Shown here: positions 15,895 to 20,954 of the stretch, piece after piece
How positions within the stretch are numbered: the stretch's first letter is position 1
Layout: each line of letters begins with the position of its first letter
Source of the DNA: Prevotella sp. CAG:924
GTDB lineage: Bacteria > Bacteroidota > Bacteroidia > Bacteroidales > Bacteroidaceae
Assembly (NCBI GenBank): GCA_000431975.1
Contig: HF988459.1
Coordinates: 1 to 20,954 of the forward strand
Length of the DNA stretch: 20,954 bases
Direction: 5' to 3'
Notes under the pieces: generated by a model
What the model saw: only the letters and a program-made list of their open reading frames with translations
What the model was told of the DNA's origin: nothing
Database searches by the model: none
Program-made: the position numbers and the translations under genes

Positions 15895-18744
15895 TCAGAG
15901 TTTCTGCTCCACCTCAATCTCGGTGAAGGTCTCGAGAATGTCGTTTTCCTGAATGTCGTTGTAGTTGACAAGCGAGATACCGCACTCCATGCCCATCGGC
16001 ACTTCCTTCACGTCGTCCTTATAACGCTTCAGCGCTGCGATGGCTGCTGTGTGGACTACGATGCCATCGCGTACCACGCGCACCTTGTCCTTGTTGTGCA
16101 CCTTGCCTTCCGTGACAAGACCTCCGGCAACGGTACCGACTTTCGAGATCTTGTAGACCTGCTTCACCTCTACCTGACCGGTGACGATCTCCTTCTTCAC
16201 CTTGTCGAGCATGCCGACCATGGCCGACTTCACATCGTCAAGGGCATCGTAGATCACCGAATAGGTATTGATCTCCACGCCCTCCTGCTCGGCCAGCTTG
16301 CGGGCGGCAGCCGAAGGACGTACCTGGAAGCCGACGATGATGGCGTCGGAAGCATCGGCCAGCGTCACATCGCTCTCGCTGATCTGACCCACAGCCTTGT
16401 AGATCACATTCACCTTCACCTTCTCGGTAGACAGCTTCAGGAACGAATCGGAAAGGGCCTCGATCGATCCGTCGGTATCACCCTTGACGATGATGTTCAT
16501 CTCGTGGAACTCACCGCGTGCGATACGGCGGGAGATGTCACTCAGCGTGGTACGTGTCTGTGTACGCAGGCTCTGCTCACGCTGCAGCTGCTCGCGCTTG
16601 TTGGCGATCTCGCGTACCTCCTGCTCCGTGTCGAGCACGTGGAACTGGTCACCTGCCTGGGGAGCGCCGTTCAGTCCGAGGATGATGGCAGGCTCGGCAG
16701 GCTCGGCCTTCTCGATACGGGCATTACGCTCGTTGAACATGGCCTTGATGCGGCCCCAGCAGGTACCGGCGATGACATAGTCGCCGACGCGCAGCGTACC
16801 GTTGCTTACCAGCACGGTCGACACATAGCCACGGCCCTTGTCGAGCGACGACTCGATGATCGTACCGGTGGCCTTGCGGTTGGGGTTGGCCTTCAGGTCG
16901 AGCATGTCTGCCTCGAGGAGCACCTTCTCCATCAGGTCCTCTACGCCGATGCCCTTCTTGGCCGAGATCTCCTGGCACTGGTACTTACCGCCCCACTCTT
17001 CCACGAGGAGGTTCATGTTGGCCAGGTCCTCACGTATCTTGTCGGGGTTAGCACCCGGCTTGTCAATCTTGTTGATGGCGAACACCATCGGCACGCCGGC
17101 AGCCTGTGCATGGGCGATGGCCTCCTTGGTGGTGGGCATCACGGAGTCGTCGGCTGCAATGATGATGATGGCGATATCGGTCACCTGGGCACCACGGGCA
17201 CGCATGGCCGTGAACGCCTCGTGACCAGGAGTATCGAGGAACGTCACGTGACGGCCGTTCTTCAACGTCACATTGTAGGCACCGATATGCTGGGTGATGC
17301 CTCCGGCCTCACCGGCAATCACGTTGGTGTTACGGATATAGTCGAGCAATGATGTCTTACCGTGGTCCACGTGACCCATGACGGTAACGATCGGCGCACG
17401 CGACACGAGATCGGCCTCGTCGTCCTCCTCCTCGCTCACGGCTTCCTGCACCTCTGCAGAGACATACTCGGTCTTGAAGCCGAACTCGTCGGCCACGAGG
17501 TTGATCGTCTCGGCATCGAGACGCTGGTTGATGGAAGCCATCACGCCGATGGACATCAGCGTACCGATCACCTCATTGACGCTCTTGCCCATCATCGTGG
17601 CCAGCTCTGACACGGTCACGAACTCCGTGAGCTTCAGCGTCTTGCTCTCCTTCTTCTCGGCATTTGCCTCCTTGGAGAGCTTCTCCTGCACGGCCTCACG
17701 CTTTTCCTTACGGTATTTTGCACCCTTCTTGGTCTGCGTCTTGGAGGTCAGGCGGGCCAGTGTCTCCTTTACCTGCTTTGCAACATCCTCCTCGCTCACC
17801 TCGACGGGCTTCTGGTTGCCACGGTTGCGTTTCTTCTTCTTGCCGTTGCCATTGCCATTCTGGCCACCGCCGCGGCCGCTGTTCTGGTTGGCGGCGGCAT
17901 TGATGTCGACACGCTCCTTATTATTGATGCGCTGACGCTTACGGCGCTCGCCGCCACCGTTCTGGGCGGCCTTCTCCTCACGTTCCTTGCGCTTCTCATC
18001 CTTCGACTTCTTCTTCGGACGGGTGCTCTGATTGATGGCGCTGAGGTCGATCTTGCCGAGCACGTTCACCTTAGGAGCGTTGAGGATCTTTGTCTCGCTC
18101 TTCAGGTGGAACACTCCGTCATCCTCCTTCTCCTCCTTATCTTTTTCTTTCTTCTCCGTCTGAACGGGTGCCTCAGCCTTGGGGGCAACGGGCTGTTGCT
18201 GTTTCTTGTTATTATTGTTGGCTGTTGCCTCGTTCTTCTCGTTCTTTCCGCTCTCAGCCTTCTTCTGCGGCTGTGGGGCGGCGGGATGAGCGTCCTTGGG
18301 CGTCTCCTGCTTCTTTGCAGGCTCTGCCGGAGCAGCTTTCGATTCCTTCTGAGGGCTGACGGCAGCAGCCTTCTCTTGGGGTTGTGCGGCGGGAGCGGCA
18401 GGTTTATGACCGAGGTTGTCCAGGTCGATCTTTCCCTTCACCGTGTACTGCTGGCGACGGCTCGACGGCAACAGGTCCTCTGCCTTTGTCGTGCTCTTCG
18501 GATCGACAGCCGGAGCCTGCTGCTGACGCTGTCTCTTCTCCTTAGGCTTCTTGAAGAGTTTCTCCGCCTCTGTGCGCACGGCAGCATCTTGCTTGAAAGC
18601 TTCCACGAGAGCCTTGTATTGGGCGTCGTTGAGCTTGAAGCTGGGCTCGTCCTTCACCTCGCCCAACTCGCTTCTCTTTTTCAGGAAATCAACTGCCGTT
18701 TGAAGTCCTATATTTAATTCTCTTAATGCTTTATTTAATCTCAT
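15895..18744 (-). CDS. infB: Translation initiation factor IF-2
   Basis: This GTPase places initiator tRNA on the 30S subunit and promotes subunit joining. It has 949 residues, long because of its N-terminal region. Residues 1-50 form an IF2_N-type helical module. Residues of about 60-370 are low-complexity, rich in Lys, Glu, Gln, Pro and Ala, with blocks of N and GGGQNGNGNG, and are probably disordered. A second IF2_N module lies at about 378-430. The G domain has G1 GHVDHGKT (457-464), GGITQH (481-486), DTPG (504-507), NKID (558-561) and SAK (594-596). Domains II-IV complete the C-terminus, including the initiator-tRNA-binding region near the end. It starts with the ATG at 18742-18744. The stop is 85 nt before sufB with no evident promoter between, so read-through into suf is likely. 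Confidence 0.98.
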   Translation of the reverse strand: MRLNKALRELNIGLQTAVDFLKKRSELGEVKDEPSFKLNDAQYKALVEAFKQDAAVRTEAEKLFKKPKEKRQRQQQAPAVDPKSTTKAEDLLPSSRRQQYTVKGKIDLDNLGHKPAAPAAQPQEKAAAVSPQKESKAAPAEPAKKQETPKDAHPAAPQPQKKAESGKNEKNEATANNNNKKQQQPVAPKAEAPVQTEKKEKDKEEKEDDGVFHLKSETKILNAPKVNVLGKIDLSAINQSTRPKKKSKDEKRKEREEKAAQNGGGERRKRQRINNKERVDINAAANQNSGRGGGQNGNGNGKKKKRNRGNQKPVEVSEEDVAKQVKETLARLTSKTQTKKGAKYRKEKREAVQEKLSKEANAEKKESKTLKLTEFVTVSELATMMGKSVNEVIGTLMSIGVMASINQRLDAETINLVADEFGFKTEYVSAEVQEAVSEEEDDEADLVSRAPIVTVMGHVDHGKTSLLDYIRNTNVIAGEAGGITQHIGAYNVTLKNGRHVTFLDTPGHEAFTAMRARGAQVTDIAIIIIAADDSVMPTTKEAIAHAQAAGVPMVFAINKIDKPGANPDKIREDLANMNLLVEEWGGKYQCQEISAKKGIGVEDLMEKVLLEADMLDLKANPNRKATGTIIESSLDKGRGYVSTVLVSNGTLRVGDYVIAGTCWGRIKAMFNERNARIEKAEPAEPAIILGLNGAPQAGDQFHVLDTEQEVREIANKREQLQREQSLRTQTRTTLSDISRRIARGEFHEMNIIVKGDTDGSIEALSDSFLKLSTEKVKVNVIYKAVGQISESDVTLADASDAIIVGFQVRPSAAARKLAEQEGVEINTYSVIYDALDDVKSAMVGMLDKVKKEIVTGQVEVKQVYKISKVGTVAGGLVTEGKVHNKDKVRVVRDGIVVHTAAIAALKRYKDDVKEVPMGMECGISLVNYNDIQENDILETFTEIEVEQKL

Positions 18745-18908
18745 ATAATACTATTCTGTTTCCTTTTTCTGTGTTATTTTGTTAATGTTGCCGTGCGCGT
18801 CCGGTTCTCAGTGTTGATGAGGGCGGGCAGGCTAGCCTCATGCAGCCACCCATCCCTCAGGGTGATCTCACGATAGTCTCACCGGCTTATGCCCATGAGC
18901 CTATCGGC
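18745..18908 (-). other. Structured 164-nt spacer between nusA and infB
   Basis: No gene is seen here. Inverted repeats include CGATAG/CTATCG (18871-18876 and 18901-18906) enclosing GGCT/AGCC (18884-18887 and 18898-18901), a 10-bp palindrome AGGCTAGCCT (18829-18838), and ATGAGG/CCTCAT (18817-18822 and 18836-18841). The part next to infB (18745-18790) is AT-rich and unstructured. I see no TAnnTTTG promoter in it. Confidence 0.4.
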
Positions 18909-20180
18909 TTATTCATTCTCAAACTCTTTGCGGAGCACCTCGAGCACATGGTCGACGGTCTCCTCTTCGAGATCGGCTTTCTCCACGAGCATCTCACGGG
19001 GAGCATTGAGCACGCTCTTGGCAGTCTCCAGACCGATGTTCTTGATGGCGTCGATCACCCACTGGTCGATCTCGTCATTGAACTCATCCAGGTAGATGTC
19101 ATCCTCCTCGGCACTGTCACCGCCTTCAACCTCACGATAGACATCAATCGTATATTCGGTCAGCATGGAAGCCAGCTTGATGTTCTGTCCGCCATGACCG
19201 ATGGCCAGGCTCACCTCCTCGGGACGGAGATAGACATCTGCCTTTCTGTTTTCCTCGTCCAGGACGATATTGTTCACGCGGGCAGGGCTGAGTGCACGCT
19301 GGATGAAGAGCTTGGTGTTGGCAGTCCAGTTGATCACGTCGATGTTCTCATCTCTCAACTCACGTACGATGCCATGCACGCGGCTGCCGTGAACGCCTAC
19401 GCAGGCACCTACCGGATTGACGCGCTCATCGAAGCTCTCCACGGCCACCTTGGCACGCTCACCCGGCAGACGGGCGATCTTGCGGATGGCGATGATGCCG
19501 TCGGAGATCTCGGGGATCTCGTTCTCCAGCAGACGCTGCAGGAAAGTAGGAGACGTACGCGACAGGATGATCTTCGGGTTGTTGTTCTCGTTGGTCACGC
19601 GCTCGATCACGGCACGCACCGTCTCACCCTTGCGGTACTGGTCGCCGGGAATCTGCTCCGACTTCGGGAGTGAGAGCTCATTGTTCTCATCATCGACGAG
19701 CAGCACCTCGCGCTTCCAGATCTGATACACCTCAGCGGAGATCACCTGTCCCACGCGATCCTTATATTTATTATACAGAGCGTCGTGTTCCAGTTCCAGA
19801 ATCTTGCTGGCCAGCGTCTGACGGAGCGTCAGGATGGCACGGCGGCCGAACTTCTCGAAGTCCTGCTTCTCCGACACTTCCTCGCCTATCTCATAGTCAG
19901 GCTCTATCTTGCGGGCATCGGTAAGAGAGATCTGCTTGTTCTCATCCTCCACTTCGCCGTCGGCCACCACAACGCGGTTGCGGTAGATCTCGAAGTCACC
20001 CTTGTCGGGATTGACAATCACATCGAAGCTCTCGTCCGAACCGAATAACTTAGCAAGCACATTGCGGAAACTTTCCTCCAACACACTCACCAGCGTGGTG
20101 CGGTCGATACCCTTCGTCAACTGGAAGTCACGGAAAGAATCGAGCATGCTCACTTTCTCTTCTGTCTTTTTTGCTGCCAT
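18909..20180 (-). CDS. nusA: Transcription termination/antitermination factor NusA
   Basis: NusA binds RNA polymerase near the RNA exit channel and modulates pausing, intrinsic termination and antitermination. It has 423 residues, shorter than the E. coli protein of about 495 because it lacks the two full C-terminal acidic repeats. The NusA_N domain covers about 10-135, with KFGRRAILTLRQTL near 110-123. An S1 domain follows (about 140-210). The two KH domains carry GVHGSR (262-267) and IGHGGQN (327-333). The end is acidic (GGDSAEEDDIYLDEFNDE), followed by a helical hairpin-like segment. It starts with the ATG at 20178-20180, 3 nt after the rimP stop. A terminator-like hairpin lies in the operon leader, so NusA could influence its own expression. 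Confidence 0.97.
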   Translation of the reverse strand: MAAKKTEEKVSMLDSFRDFQLTKGIDRTTLVSVLEESFRNVLAKLFGSDESFDVIVNPDKGDFEIYRNRVVVADGEVEDENKQISLTDARKIEPDYEIGEEVSEKQDFEKFGRRAILTLRQTLASKILELEHDALYNKYKDRVGQVISAEVYQIWKREVLLVDDENNELSLPKSEQIPGDQYRKGETVRAVIERVTNENNNPKIILSRTSPTFLQRLLENEIPEISDGIIAIRKIARLPGERAKVAVESFDERVNPVGACVGVHGSRVHGIVRELRDENIDVINWTANTKLFIQRALSPARVNNIVLDEENRKADVYLRPEEVSLAIGHGGQNIKLASMLTEYTIDVYREVEGGDSAEEDDIYLDEFNDEIDQWVIDAIKNIGLETAKSVLNAPREMLVEKADLEEETVDHVLEVLRKEFENE

Positions 20181-20183
20181 AGC

Positions 20184-20651
20184 TTATTTGAAACTGATTA
20201 GATATTTTGTATATTTTACGTTATCCATATTGTAGGTGTGGTCGACGTCCATCAACTGGGGGCGCTTCTTGCCTTCCACCTTGACCTTCTCCTTCACCGT
20301 CACCGTGAAGTCACGGCCGTCGACACTCTTCAGGACGCCGCGCACCTTCTTGCCTTCCGAGGTGAGTACCTCCACCTCCTTGCCGATGAAGTTGACATAC
20401 TGCTGGGCCACCTTGAACGGCTGTCCCAGACCGGCCGAGCCGACCTCCAGCTCATAGTCCTCTTCGTCACGGCTCAGATGCTCCTCTATGAACTGGCTGA
20501 GCTGTGCGCAATCCTCGATCCACACGCCGTCGGCATGATCGATCTCTACAGTGATCTTGTCATCGGGGCTCACCATCACGTCGACCAGGAAATAATCCTT
20601 GTCCTGGAGCCACTCTTCTACTAATTTTGTTACGACGTTCTTATCTATCAT
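20184..20651 (-). CDS. rimP: Ribosome maturation factor RimP
   Basis: RimP helps mature the 30S subunit by assisting uS12 and head-region assembly. With the ATG at 20649-20651 (MIDKNVVTKLVEEWL) it has 155 residues, the usual family length. The N-terminal alpha/beta domain carries the typical IEDCAQLSQFIEEHLSRDE and YELEVGSAGLGQPFKV, the latter matching the family's LEVSSPGL.RPL motif. The C-terminal part is the Sm-like barrel (GKEVEVLTSEGKKVRGVLKSVDG). An in-frame ATG at 20828 would extend the protein by 59 residues through the promoter and terminator hairpin; it is rejected. rimP leads the operon with nusA 3 nt downstream. Confidence 0.93.
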   Translation of the reverse strand: MIDKNVVTKLVEEWLQDKDYFLVDVMVSPDDKITVEIDHADGVWIEDCAQLSQFIEEHLSRDEEDYELEVGSAGLGQPFKVAQQYVNFIGKEVEVLTSEGKKVRGVLKSVDGRDFTVTVKEKVKVEGKKRPQLMDVDHTYNMDNVKYTKYLISFK

Positions 20652-20662
20652 ACTGTTTATAA

Positions 20663-20696
20663 TAAAAATGAGGGGCTCTTCCGGAGAGCTCCTCAT
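20663..20696 (-). terminator. Intrinsic-terminator-like hairpin in the rimP leader
   Basis: On the minus strand, ATGAGGAGCTCT (20696-20685) pairs with AGAGCCCCTCAT (20679-20668), a 12-bp stem with one G-U pair and a 5-nt loop. It is followed directly by TTTTATT. It lies between the promoter and the rimP start, with only 12 nt from the T-run to the ATG. This is an attenuator-like arrangement rather than the end of an upstream gene. Confidence 0.7.
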
Positions 20697-20710
20697 TCCA
20701 CTGAACGCTG

Positions 20711-20742
20711 CAAATTTACGAATTTTCCTCCAAATATCCAAA
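20711..20742 (-). promoter_or_regulatory. Promoter of the rimP-nusA-infB-suf operon
   Basis: On the minus strand, TAAATTTG (20718-20711) is a perfect Bacteroidota -7 element. TTTG at 20742-20739 lies exactly 20 nt upstream as the -33 element. The predicted start is near 20705, about 54 nt before the rimP ATG and about 8 nt before the leader hairpin. Confidence 0.78.
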
Positions 20743-20834
20743 TCTTTAGGTTCTTTTCTTTCGCCGCCACCAATGAATGTTCCACGAAATGAAAGGCCGT
20801 CGTTCCATTCCCAATGCCCGAGGTGCATATCCGG

Positions 20835-20891
20835 TCCTTACAGGCAACACGTCCGGACCGTTGCCCGTCAGAAGACCGTTGCCTGTAAGGA
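20835..20891. repeat. 14-bp inverted repeat with three GTTGCC boxes
   Basis: TCCTTACAGGCAAC (20835-20848) is a perfect inverted copy of GTTGCCTGTAAGGA (20878-20891). Within the spacer a third box, GTTGCCCGT, lies at 20860-20868. The second and third boxes sit in a direct repeat GACCGTTGCC (20856-20865 and 20874-20883). Box centres are 18-20 bp apart, near two helical turns, as expected of an operator array. Confidence 0.55.
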
Positions 20892-20920
20892 AAGACAGTA
20901 CGACCTTTGCCTGACTGTCT
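20879..20920 (+). promoter_or_regulatory. Candidate rightward promoter with flanking inverted repeat
   Basis: TTG at 20879-20881, 20 nt, then GACCTTTG at 20902-20909 fits the Bacteroidota pattern with one mismatch in the -7 element. AGACAGT (20893-20899) and ACTGTCT (20914-20920) form a 7-bp inverted repeat exactly around that -7 element. The -33 element falls in the last GTTGCC box. Confidence 0.45.
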
Positions 20921-20946
20921 ATTTTCCTAGGATGATTCAGTTTATA

Positions 20947-20954
20947 AGGAGAAA
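20947..20954 (+). promoter_or_regulatory. Shine-Dalgarno-like site of a gene starting past the window
   Basis: AAGGAGAAA at the window's last bases is a good ribosome binding site on the plus strand. It suggests that a divergent rightward gene begins within about 10 nt beyond the end. The gene itself cannot be seen. Confidence 0.4.

Noticed and set aside
16051..17352. Plus-strand open frame (433 codons) opposite infB
   Set aside because: Antisense of the conserved G domain; composition typical of a codon-bias shadow; no upstream signals.
17600..18560. Low-complexity repeats in the N-terminal part of infB
   Set aside because: These encode the Lys/Gln/Pro/Ala-rich linker common in long IF-2 proteins and are not a DNA repeat array.
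20652..20828. N-terminal extension of RimP from the ATG at 20828
   Set aside because: It would translate the promoter and leader hairpin, and the family N-terminus begins at 20651.

Overview
The window looks like chromosomal DNA from a Bacteroidales bacterium, most likely in the Prevotella/Segatella group. The basis is moderate-to-high GC coding sequence, recognisable Bacteroidota protein versions (a 949-residue IF-2, a DeaD helicase with an RGG-rich tail, a secreted M6 protease with a Por-type tail), weak Shine-Dalgarno sites, and promoters of the Bacteroidota type (TTG/TTTG, 20 nt, TAnnTTTG). The genus is inferred from general protein resemblance; no search was run.

Left part (1-6253): the 3' end of a dipeptidyl-peptidase IV-like S9 serine peptidase runs rightward and meets a leftward DEAD-box RNA helicase gene across a bidirectional terminator. 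The helicase gene has its own promoter and a structured leader. Next comes a leftward gene for a secreted M6-type zinc protease with a type IX secretion-like C-terminal tail.

Middle (6254-10718): leftward genes for a hemolysin III-like membrane protein, a dNTP triphosphohydrolase (dgt), a WYL-domain regulator and RNase HII (rnhB). dgt and the hemolysin III gene are 4 nt apart and probably coupled. Divergent from rnhB is one small rightward gene for an unrecognised 108-residue membrane-anchored protein, with its own promoter and terminator.

Right part (10909-20651): one long leftward array, rimP-nusA-infB-sufB-sufC-sufD-sufS. It joins 30S maturation, transcription elongation/termination and translation initiation to the complete core of the SUF iron-sulfur cluster machinery: the SufBCD scaffold and the SufS cysteine desulfurase. 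A clear promoter lies upstream of rimP, with an intrinsic-terminator-like hairpin between it and the rimP start. Structured spacers lie at nusA/infB, infB/sufB (a REP-like perfect palindrome) and sufC/sufD. At the right edge, repeated GTTGCC boxes and a second inverted repeat overlap a candidate rightward promoter, ahead of a gene that would start just outside the window.

Most of the window is conserved housekeeping sequence. I found no CRISPR array, tRNA, rRNA, insertion sequence, prophage or obvious defence island. The most interesting material is in the short intergenic regions, above all the rimP leader terminator and the operator-like array at the right edge.
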